Part shown: piece by piece, positions 53,780-64,000 of the stretch | Layout of the letters: each line of letters starts with the position of its first letter | Position numbering within the stretch: position 1 is the first letter of the stretch | Source: Carnegiea gigantea | Lineage: Eukaryota; Streptophyta; Magnoliopsida; Caryophyllales; Cactaceae | Reading direction: 5' to 3' | DNA length: 64,000 bases | Assembly (NCBI GenBank): GCA_029747015.1 | Contig: JAKOGI010001250.1 | Location: 124,001-188,000 of the forward strand | Made by a program: the position numbers and the translations under genes | Notes under the pieces: generated by a model | Database searches by the model: none | Told to the model about the DNA's origin: nothing | The model's input: the letters and a program-made list of their open reading frames with translations, nothing else

Positions 53780-56700
53780 AGTATTCTCTAAACACCCAAA
53801 TTACACCCTAAACAGAAACAGTCTAATTGGCTACCAAGACAATGAAATTTACAATACCCACTTCATTAACACAATGGATTCATCAACAAGACGCCTGAGT
53901 TATGAGCTGAAATTAGAAAGCACACATAATGCAGGCATTCGCATCAGCCGAAACAGGATTCCCTAAACACCCAAATTACACCCTAAACAGAAACAGTCTA
54001 ATTGGCTACCAAGGCAATGAAATTTGCAATGCCCCCTTCATTAACACAATGGACTCATCAACAAGACGCCTGAGTCATGAACTGGAACAAGAAAGCAGAC
54101 ATAATACAGGCATTTGCATCAGCTGAAACGATATTCTCTAATCATCCAAATTGCAATGTAAACAGAAACAGTCTAATTGGCTGCCAAGGCAATGAAATTT
54201 ATAATGCCCACTTCATTAACACAATGGATTCATCAACTAGACGCCTGAGTCATGAACTGAAACCAGAAAGTACACATAATACAGGCATTCGCATCAGCCG
54301 AAACAGTATTCTAGAAACTTCCAAATTAGACCCTAAACAGAAACAATCTACTCGGCTACCAAGACAATGAAATTTACAATGCCCACTTCATTAACACCAT
54401 TGATTCATCAACAAGACGCCTGAATCATGAACTGAAACAAGAAAGTGCACATAATACCGGCATTTGCATCAGTCGAAACAGTGTTCTCTAAACACCCAAA
54501 TTACACCCTAAACAGAAACAGTCTAATTGGCTACGAAGACAATGAAATTTACAATACCCACTTCATTAACACAATGGATTCATCAACAAGACGCCTGAGT
54601 CATGAACTGAAACAAGAAAGCACACATGACATAGGCATTCGCATCAGCCGAAACAGTATTCTCGAAACATCCAAATTACACTCTAAACAGAAACAGTCTA
54701 ATCAGCCACCAAGACAATGAAATTTACAATGCCCACCTCATTAACACAATGGATTCATCAACAAGACGCCTGAGTCATGAACTGAAACAAGAAAGCACAC
54801 ATAGTATAGGCATTTGCATCAGCCGAAATAGTATTTTCTAAACGCCCAAATTACGCCCTAAACAGAAACAGTCTAATCGGCAACCAAGACAATGAAATTT
54901 ACAATGCCCACTACATTAACACGATGGATTCATCAATAAGACGCCTGAGTCATGAACTGAAACAAGAAAACACACATAATACCGGCATTTGCATCAGCCG
55001 AAACAGTGCTCTCTAAACACCCAAATTACACCCTAAACATAAACAGTCTAATTGGCTACCAAGACAATGAAATTTACAATACCCACTTCATTAACACAAT
55101 GGATTCATCAAAAAGACGCCTGAGTCATGAACTGAAACAAGAAAGCACACATAATACAGGCATTTGCATCAGCCGAAACAGCATTCTCTAGACAGCTAAA
55201 TTACACCCTAAACAGAAACAGTCTAATTGGCTACCAAGACAATGAAATTTACAATGCCCATTTCATTCGCGCAATGGATTCATCCGCAGGATGCCTGAGT
55301 CATGAACTGAAACAAGAAAGCACATATAATATAGGCAATTGCATCAGCCGAAACAGTATTCTTGAAACATCCAAATTACACCCTAAACAGAAACAGTCCA
55401 CTTGGCTACTAAGACAATGAAATTTACAATGCCCACTTCATTAACACAATGGATTCATCAACAAGACGGTTGAGTAATGAACTGAAATAAGAAAGCACAC
55501 ATAATACAGGCATTTGCATCAGCCGAAACAGTATTCTTTAAACATCCAAATTACACCCTAAACAGAAACAGTCTAATTGGCTACCAAGACAATGAAATTT
55601 ACAATGCCCACTTCATTAACACAATGGATTCATCAACAAGGCGCCTGAGTCATAAACTGAAACAAGAAAGCACACATACTACAGGCATTTGCATCAGCCG
55701 AAACAGTGTTCTCTAAACACCCAAATTACACCCTAAACAGAAACAGTCTAATTGGCAACCAAGATAATGGAATTTACAATGCCCACTTCATTAACACAAT
55801 GGATTCTTCAACAAGACGCCGGTGTCATGAACTGGAACAAAAAAGCACGCACAACACAGGCATTCGCATCAACCGAAATAGTATTCCCTAAACATCCAAA
55901 TTACACCCTAAACAGAAACAGTGCAATTGGCTACCAAGACAACGAAATTTACAATGCCCACTTCATTAACACAATGTATTCATCAACAAGATGTCTGAGC
56001 CATGAACTGAAACAGGAAAGCACACATAATATAGGCATTTGCATCAGCCAAAACAGTATTCTCTAAGCACCCAAATTACACCCTAAACAGAAATAGTCTA
56101 ATTGGCTACTAAGACGATGGAATTTGCAGTGCCCACCTCATTAACACAATTGATCCATCAACAGGACGCCTGAGTCATGAACTGAAACAAGAAAGCACAC
56201 ATAATACAAGCATTTGCATCAGCCAAAAACAGTATTCTCTAAACACCCAAATTACACCCTAAACAGAAACAGTCTAATTGGCTAACAAGACAATGAAATT
56301 TGCAATGCCCACTTTATTAACACAATGGATTCATTAACAAGACGCCTGAGTCACGAACTGAAATAAGAAAGCACACATAATATAGGCAGTTGCATCAGGT
56401 GAAACAGTATTCTCTAAACACCTAAATTACAGCCTAAACAGAAAGAGTCTAATTGGCTACTAAGACAATGAAATTTACAATGCCGACTTCGTTAACACAA
56501 TGGATTCATCAATAAGACGCCTGAGTCATGAACTGAAAGAAGAAAGCACACATAATACAGGCATTTGCATCAGCCGAAACATTATTCTCTAAACAGCCAA
56601 ATTACACCCTAAACAGAAACAGTCTAATTGGCTACCAAGACAATGAAATTTGCAATGCCCACCTCATTAACACAATGGATTCATCAACAAGACGCCTGAG

Positions 56701-58465
56701 TCATGACCTGAAACAAGAAAGCCCACATAATACAGGCATTTGCAGCAGCCGAAACAGTATCCTCTAAACCGCTAAATTACACCCTAAACAGAAACAGTCT
56801 AATTGGCTACCAAGACAATGAAATTTACAATGCCCATTTCATTCGCACAATGGATTCATCCGCAAGACGCCTGAGTCATGAACTGAAACAAGAAAGCACA
56901 CATAATATAGGCATTTGCATCAGCCGAAACAGTATTCTCTAAACAGGCAAATTACACCCTAAACAGAAACAGTCTAATTGGCTACCAAGACAATGAAATT
57001 TACAATGCCCACTTCATTAACACAATGGATTCATCAACAAGACGCCTGAGTCATGAACTGAAATAAGAAAGCACACATAATACAGGTATTTGCATTAGCC
57101 GAAACAGTGTTCTCTAAACACCCAAATTACACCCTAAACAGAAACAGTCTAATTGGCAACCAAGACAATGGAGTTTACAATGCCCACTTCATTAACACAA
57201 TGGATTCATCAACAAGACGCCTGAGTCATGAACTGAAACAAGAAAGCACACATAATACAGGCAATTGCATCAGCCGAAACAGTATTCTCCAAAGATCCAA
57301 GTTACACCCTAAACAGAAACAGTCTAATTGGCTATCAGGATAATGAAATTTGCAATGGCCACTTCATTAACACAATGGATTCATGTGCCTAAGTCATGAA
57401 CTGAAACAAGAAAGCACACCTAATGCAGGCATTTGCATCGGCCGAAACAGTATTCTCTAAACATCCAAATAACAACCTAAACAGAAATAGTCTGATTGGC
57501 CACCAAGACAATGAAATTTACAATGCCCACTTCGTTAACACAATGGATTCATCACCAAGACACCTAAGCCATGAACTGAAACAAGAAAGCACACGTAATA
57601 CTGGCATTTGCATCAGCCGAAACAGTGATTTTTAAGCGTCCAAATCACACCCTAAACAGAAACAGTTCAGTTGGCTACCAAGACAATGAAATTTATAATG
57701 CCCACTTCATTAACACAATGGATTCATCAACAAGACGCCTAAGTCATGAACTGAAACAAGAAAGCACACATAACTTAGGCATTTCCATCAGCCGAAACAG
57801 TATTCGCAAAACACCAAAATTACACCTGAAACAGAAACAGTCTAATTGGCTACCAAGACAATGAAATTTACAATGCCCACTTCATTAACACAATGGATTC
57901 ATCAACAAGACGCCTCAGTCATGAACTGAAACAAGAAAGCGCACATAACACTGGTAATTGCATCAGCCGAAACAGTACTCTCTAAGCATCCAAATTACAC
58001 CCTAAACAGAAAAAGTCCAATTAGCTACTAAGACAATGAAATTTACAATGCCCACTTCATTAACGCAATGGATTCATCAATAAGACGCCTGAGTCATGAA
58101 CTGAAACACGAAAGCACACATAATACAGGCATTTTCATCAGATGAAACAGTATTCTCTGAACACCCAAATTACACCCTAAATAGAAACAGTGCAATTGGC
58201 TACCAAGACAATGAAATTTACAATGCCCACTTCATTAACACAATGTATTCATCAACAAGATGTCTGAGCCATGAACTGAAACAGGAAGCACACATAATAC
58301 AGGCATTTGCATCAGCCAAAATAGTATTCTCTAAACACCCAAATTACACCCTAAACAGAAATAGTCTAATTGGCTACTAAGACGATGGAATTTGCAGTGC
58401 CCACTTCATTAACACAATTGATCCACCAACAGGACGCCTGAGTCATGAACTGAAACAAGAAAGCA
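53780..58465 (+). repeat. Second copy of block E
   Basis: Paralogous to 37.1-41.83 kb, with offset 16634-16635 bp held over its whole length. The match ends close to 58465. Downstream the second copy continues with ACAAGCATTTGCATCAGCC monomers, while the first copy switches at about 41.83 kb to the 9-monomer duplication. Confidence 0.85.
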
Positions 58466-61400
58466 CACATAATACAAGCATTTGCATCAGCCAAAACAGT
58501 ATTCTCTAAACACCCAAATTACACCCTAAACAGAAACAGTCTAATTGGCTAACAAGACAATGAAATTTGCAATGCCCACTTTATTAACACAATGGATTCA
58601 TTAACAAGACGCCTGAGTCACGAACTGAAATAAGAAAGCACACATAATATAGGCAGTTGCATCAGGTGAAACAGTATTCTCTAAACACCTAAATTACAGC
58701 CTAAACAGAAACAGTCTAATTGGCTACCAAGACAATGAAATTTACAATGCCCACTTTATTAACACAATGGATTCATCAACAAGACGCCTGAGTCATGAAC
58801 TGAAAGAAGAAAGCACACATAATACAGGCATTTGCATCAGCCGAAACAGTATTCTCTAAACAGCCAAATTACACCCTAAACAGAAACAGTCTAATTGGCC
58901 ACCAAGACAATGAAATTTACAATGCCCACTTCATTAACACAATGGATTCATCAACAAGACGCCTGAGTCATGAACTGAAACAAGAAGGCACACATAATAC
59001 AGGCTTTTGCATCAGCCGAAACAGTATTCTCTAAACAGCTAAATTGCACCCTAAACAGAAACAATCTAATTGGCTACCAAGACAATGAAATTTACAATGC
59101 CCACTTCATTAACACAACGGATTCAACAACAAGATGCCTGAGTCATGAACTGAAACAAGAAAGCACACATAATACAGGCATTTGCATCAGCCGAAACAAT
59201 ATTCTCTAAACACCCAAATTACACCCTAAATAGAAACAGTCTAATTGGCTACCAAGACAAAGAAATTTACAATGCCCACTTCATTAACACAATGGATTCA
59301 TCAACAAAACGCCTGAGTCATGAACTGAAACAAGAAAGCACACATAATACAGGTATTTGCATCAGCCGAAACAGTGTTCTCTAAACACCCGAATTACACC
59401 CTAAACAGAAACAGTCTAATTGGCTACCAAAACAATGAAATTTACAATGCCCACTTCATTAACATAATGGATTCATCAACAAGACGCCTGAGTCATGAAC
59501 TGAAACAGGAAAGCACACATAATATAGGCATTTGCATCAGCCGAAACAGTGTTCTCTAAACACCCAAATTACACCCTAAACAGAAACAGTCTAATTGGCA
59601 ACGAAGACAATGAAATTAACATTGCCCACTTCATTAACACAATGGATTCATCAACAAGACGCCTGAGTCATGAACTGAAACAAGAAAGCACACATAATAC
59701 AGGCATTTGCATCAGCCGAAACAGTCTTCTCTAAACACCCAAATTACACCCGAAACAGAAACTGTCTAATTGGCTACCAAGACAATGAAATTTGCAATGC
59801 CTACTTCATTAACACAATGGATTCGTCAACAAGTCGCCTGGGTCACGAACTGAAACAAGAAAGCACACATAATACATTTGCATCATATTCTCTAAACACC
59901 CAAATTACGCCAGAAACAGTCGAAATGAAATTACAATGCCCTACTAATGAAATTTACAATGCCCACTTCATTAACACAATGGATTCATCAATAAGACGCC
60001 TGCGTCATGAACTGAAACAAGAAAGCACACATAATACAGGCATTTGCATCAGCCGAGACAGCATTCTCTAAATAGCTGAATTACACCCTAAACAGAAACA
60101 GTCTAATTGGCTACCAAGGTAATGAAATTTACAATGCCCACTTCATTAACACAATGGATTCATCAACAAGACACCTGAGTCCTGAGCTGAGACAAGAAAG
60201 CACACATAATACAGGAATTTGCATCAGCCGAAACAGTATTCTCTAAACAGCCAAATTACACCCTAAACAGAAACAGTCTAATTGGCTACCAAGACAATGA
60301 AATTTACAATGCCCATTTCATTAGCGCGATGGATTCATCAGCAAGATGCCTGAGTCATGAACTGAAACAAGAAGGCACACACAATATAGGCAATTGCATC
60401 AGCCGAAACAGTATTCTCCAAACATCCAAATTACACGATAAACAGAAACAGTCTAATTGGCTGCCAAGACAATGAAATTTACAATGCCCACTTCATTAAT
60501 GCAATGGATTCATCAACAAGACTCCTGAGTCATGAACTGAAACAAGAAAGCACACATAATACAGGCATTTGCATCAGCCGAAACAGTATTCTCTAAACAT
60601 CCAAATTAGACCCTAAATAGAAACAGTCTAATTGACAACCAAGACAATGAAATTCACAATGCCCACTTTCTTGACCCAATGGATTCATCAACAAGATGCC
60701 TGAGTCATAAACTGAAATAAGAAAGCACATATAATAGAGGCAATTGCATCTGCCCAAACAGCATTCTCCAAACATCCAAATTACGCCCTAAACAGAAATA
60801 GTCTAATTGGCTATCAAGACAATGAAATTTGTAATGCCCACTTCATTAACACAATGGATTCATCAACAAGGCGCCTGAGTCATGAACTAAAACAAGAAAG
60901 CACACATAATACCGGCGTTTGCATCAGCCAAAACAGTATTCTCTAAACATCCAAATTACACCCTAAACAGAAACAATATGATTGGCTACCAAGACAACTA
61001 AATTTACAATGCCCACTTCATTAACACAATGGATTCATCAACAAGACGCCTAAGTCATGTGCTGAAACAAGAAAGCACACATAATACTGGCATTTGCATC
61101 AGCCGAAACAGTGCTCTTTAAGCATCCAAATTCTACCCTAAACAGAAACAGTCCAATTGGCTACCAAGACAATGAAATTTATAACGCCCACTTCATGAAC
61201 ACAATGGATTCATCAACAAGACGCCTGAGTCATGAACTGAAACAAGAAAGCACACATAATACAGCCATTTGCATTAGCCGAAACAGTATTCTCAAAACAC
61301 CCAAATTACACCCCAAACAGAAACACTCTAATTGGCTACCAAGACAATGAAATTTATAATGCCCACTTCATTAACACAATGGATTCATCAACAAGACGCC

Positions 61401-64000
61401 TCAGCCATGAACTGAAACAAGAAAGCACACATAATACTGGCATTTGCATCAGCAGAAACCGTACTCTCTAAGCATCCAAATTACACCCGAAATAGAAAAA
61501 GTCCAATTGGCTACCAAGACAATGAAATTTATAATGCCCACTTCATCAACGCAATGAATTCATCAATAAGACACCTGAGTCATGAACTGAAACAAGAAAG
61601 CACACATAACACACGCATTTGCATCAGCCGAAACAGTATTCTCTAAACAGCCAAATTACACCCTAAACAGAAACAGTCTAATTAGCTACCAAGACAATGA
61701 AATTTACAATGCCCACTTCATTAACACAATGGATTCATCAACAAGACGCCTGAGTCATGAACTGAAACAAGAAAGCACACATAACACAGGCATTCGCATC
61801 AGCCGAAACAGCATTCTCTAAACATCCAAATTACACCCTAAACAGAAACAGCCTAATTGGCTACCAAGACAATGAAATTTACAATGCCCACTTCATTAAC
61901 ACAATGGATTCATCAACAAGACGCCTGAGTCATGAACTGAAACAAGAAAGCACACATAATACAGGCATTTGCATCAGCCAAAACAGTATTCTCTAAACAC
62001 CCAAATTACACCCTAAACAGAAATAGTCTAATTGGCTACCAAGACGATGAAATTTGCAGTGCCCACTTCATTAACACAATCGATTCATCAACAAGACGCC
62101 TGAGCCATGAACTGAAACAAGAAAGCACACATAATACAAGCATTTGCATCAGCCAAAACAGTATTCTCTAAACACCCAAATTACACCCTAAACAGAAACA
62201 GTCTAATTGGCTAACGAGACAACGAAATTTGCAATGCCCACTTCATTAACACAATGGGTTCATCAGCAAGACGCCTGAGTCACAAACTGAAACAAGAAAG
62301 CACACATAATACAGGCATTTGCATTAGCCAAAACAGTATTCTCAAAACACTCAAATTACACCCTAAGCAGAAACAGTCTAATTGGTTACCAAGACAATGA
62401 AATCTACAACGCCCACTTCATTAACACAATGGATTCATCAACAAAACGCCTGAGTGAACTGAAACAAGAAAGCACACATAATACAGGCATTTGCATCAGC
62501 AGAAACAGTATTCTCTAAACAACCAAATTAGACCCTAAACAGAAACAGTCTAATTGGCTACCAAGACAATGAAATTTACAATGCCCATTTCATTAGCACA
62601 ATGGATTCATCAGCAAGAGCCTGAGTCATGAAATCAAACAAGAAAGCACACATAATATAGGCAATTGCATCAGCCGAAACAGCATTCTGCAAACATCCAA
62701 ATCACTCCCTAAACAGAAACAGTCTAATTGGCGACGAAGACAATGAAATTTACAATGCCCACTTCATTAACACAATGGATTCATCAACAAGACGCCAGAG
62801 TCATGAACAGAAATAAGAAAGCACACGTAATACAGGCATTTGCATCAGCCGAAACCGAATTGTCTAAACACCCAAACCACACCCTAAATAGAAGCAGTCT
62901 AATTGGCGACCAAGACAATGAAATTTACAATGCCCACCTCATTATCACAATGGATTCATCAACAAGACGCCTGAGTCATGAACTGAAATAGGAAAGCACG
63001 CATAATACAGGCATTTGCATCAGCCGAAACAGTATTCTCTAAACACCCAAATTACACCCGAAACAGAAACTGTCTGATTGGCTACCAAGACAATGAAATT
63101 TACAATGCCTCCTTCATTAACGCAATGGATTCATCAACAAGTCACCTGAGTCACGAACTAAAACAAGAAAGCACACATAATATAGGCATTTGCATCAGCC
63201 GAAACTGTATTCTCTAAACACCTAAATTACACCCCAAACAGAAACAGTCGCATTGGCTATCGAGACAATGAAATTTACAATGCCCATTTCATTCGCACAA
63301 TGGATTCATCAGTAAGACGCTTGAGTCATGATCTGAAACAAGAAAGCACACATAATATAGGCATTTGCCTCAGCTGAAACCGTATTCTCTAAATACCTGA
63401 ATTACACCCTAAACAGGAACAGTCTAATTGGCTTCCAAGACGATGAAACTTACAATGCCCAGTTCATTAACACAATGGATTCATCAACAAGAAGCCTGAG
63501 TCATGAACTGAAACAAGAAAGCACACATAATACAGGCATTTGCATCAGACGAAATAGTATTCTCTAAACAGCCAAATTACGCCCTAAACAGAAACAGCCT
63601 AATTGGCTACCAAGACGATGAAATTTACAAAGCCCATTTCATTAGCACAATGGATTAATCAGCAAGACGCCTGAGTCATGAACTGAAACAAGAAAGCACA
63701 CATAATATAGGCAATTGCATCAGCTGAAACAGTATTCTCCAAACATCAAAGTTACACCCTAAACAGAAACAGTCTAATTGGCTGCCAAGACAATGAAATT
63801 TACAATGCCCACTTCATTAACACAATGGATTCATCAACAAGACGCCAGAGTCATGAACTAAAACAAGAAGGCACACATAATACAGGCATCTGCATCAGCC
63901 GAAATAGTATTCTGTAAACACCCAAATTACACCCCAAATCGAAACAGTCTAATTGGCTACCAAGACAATGAAATTTACAATGCCCACTTCATTAACACAA
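58465..64000 (+). repeat. Right-hand satellite segment with no large duplication traced
   Basis: About 31 monomers, closer to the consensus on average. Distinctive types at 63.0-63.45 kb (CTGTCTGATTGGCTACC, CAATGCCTCCTTCATT, and AAATACCTGAATTACACC with CAGGAACAG) match monomers near 12.3, 23.35 and 26.4 kb, so the array probably continues into another copy of that material. A divergent monomer with TTGACAACCAAG and CACTTTCTTGACCC lies near 60.63-60.68 kb. Confidence 0.7.
59872..59950 (+). other. Rearranged short monomer
   Basis: The monomer reads AATACATTTGCATCATATTC, skipping GGC and most of GCCGAAACAGT. It then has CAAATTACGCCAGAAACAG and TCGAAATGAAATTACAATG, skipping the TTGGCTACCAAG dyad, followed by CCCTACTAATGAAATTTAC, where part of the AATGAAATTTAC segment appears twice. 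Several small deletions and one duplication are combined in one copy. Confidence 0.75.

Larger units (their letters stand above)
1..64000 (+). repeat. 175-bp satellite DNA array filling the whole window
   Basis: The same unit recurs head to tail with no inversion and no interruption, about 365 times. Taking the landmark ATGGATTCAT as position 1, the unit runs through GACGCCTGAGTCATGAACTG, GCATTTGCATCAGCCGAAAC, TTCTCTAAACACCCAAATTA, CCCTAAACAGAAACAGTC, TTGGCTACCAAGACAATG and CCCACTTCATTAACACA, and a hand-built consensus is 175 bp. Consensus composition is A 72, C 44, G 23, T 36 (38% GC). Neighbouring copies usually differ at a few positions. Both window edges lie inside the repeat, so the array is longer than 64 kb. 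Arrays of this type are known from eukaryotic centromeric, pericentromeric and subtelomeric heterochromatin; the location here is inference. I do not recognise the family by name. Confidence 0.98.

Noticed and set aside
176..62991. About ninety open reading frames of 60-139 codons with similar proteins (cores such as FSKHPNYTLNRNSLIGYQ and MDSSTRRLSHELKQES).
   Set aside because: They are translations of the satellite. The unit is 175 bp (1 modulo 3), so each crosses one or two monomers and stops at the same CTCTAA. Most start at a GTG or other alternative codon created by monomer variants. Frames are not maintained over blocks, and indels are not multiples of three.
1..64000. CRISPR array.
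   Set aside because: There is no alternation of a short constant repeat with unique spacers; the whole 175-bp unit is conserved from end to end.
1..64000. Tandem repeat proteins or a repetitive gene such as a silk or antifreeze gene.
   Set aside because: The period is not a multiple of three and all three frames contain stops in every one or two monomers.
1..64000. tRNA, rRNA or 5S tandem array.
   Set aside because: No A/B box pair, no cloverleaf pairing and no recognisable 5S or rRNA core is visible in the monomer.
1..64000. Primate alpha satellite, because of the similar unit length (about 171 bp).
   Set aside because: The length and sequence differ, and the canonical CENP-B box is absent; only a 7/9 core match is present in a subset of monomers.

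Overview
The window is one uninterrupted, head-to-tail satellite DNA array. From base 1 to base 64000 the same monomer of about 175 bp repeats on one strand, roughly 365 times. I found no gene, RNA gene, transposon, CRISPR array or unique-sequence island, and the array runs off both ends of the window. A hand-built consensus is about 38% GC and strongly strand-asymmetric (roughly 41% A, 25% C, 21% T, 13% G on the + strand). Megabase-style tandem arrays of near-nucleosome-length monomers are a hallmark of eukaryotic centromeric, pericentromeric or subtelomeric heterochromatin. I do not recognise the family and cannot name the species.

The short open reading frames (60-139 codons) are by-products of the repeat. 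175 is 1 modulo 3, so any frame moves by one base per monomer and meets a stop within one or two monomers. None is annotated as a gene.

The information lies in the higher-order organisation. Monomers differ by a few bases to a few percent, and distinctive variants recur at fixed spacings, revealing nested duplications. (1) About 445-5600 holds a 15-monomer (about 2.6 kb) tandem duplication, with a further 7-monomer repeat at 4.5-6.4 kb. (2) About 7.5-13.5 kb is repeated at 18.2-24.5 kb (offset 10.70 kb, later 11.05 kb). (3) About 15.7-22.6 kb is repeated at 28.5-35.4 kb (offset 12.81 kb). (4) 24.1-28.0 kb is a local 5-monomer higher-order repeat (HOR) with many small indels. (5) About 32.5-36.3 kb is repeated at 43.4-47.7 kb (offset 10.95 kb, later 11.83 kb). 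(6) 41.86-45.0 kb is a 9-monomer tandem duplication (offset 1573-1574 bp). (7) About 37.1-41.8 kb is repeated at 53.8-58.5 kb (offset about 16.63 kb). (8) 47.7-53.7 kb is a mosaic with several truncated monomers. (9) 58.5-64 kb is mostly ordinary monomers.

Within the monomer, conserved short motifs are an AP-1-type TGAGTCA, an octamer ATTTGCAT, and overlapping it a 17-bp dyad that in a sub-family (ATTCGCATCAGCCGAAA) matches 7 of the 9 core bases of the CENP-B box. Further motifs are a TTGG/CCAA dyad and a single CCCTAAA. Many variants are C-to-T or G-to-A changes at the two consensus CpGs, as expected for methylated heterochromatin. All coordinates of duplication borders are read by eye and approximate to about one monomer unless stated otherwise.
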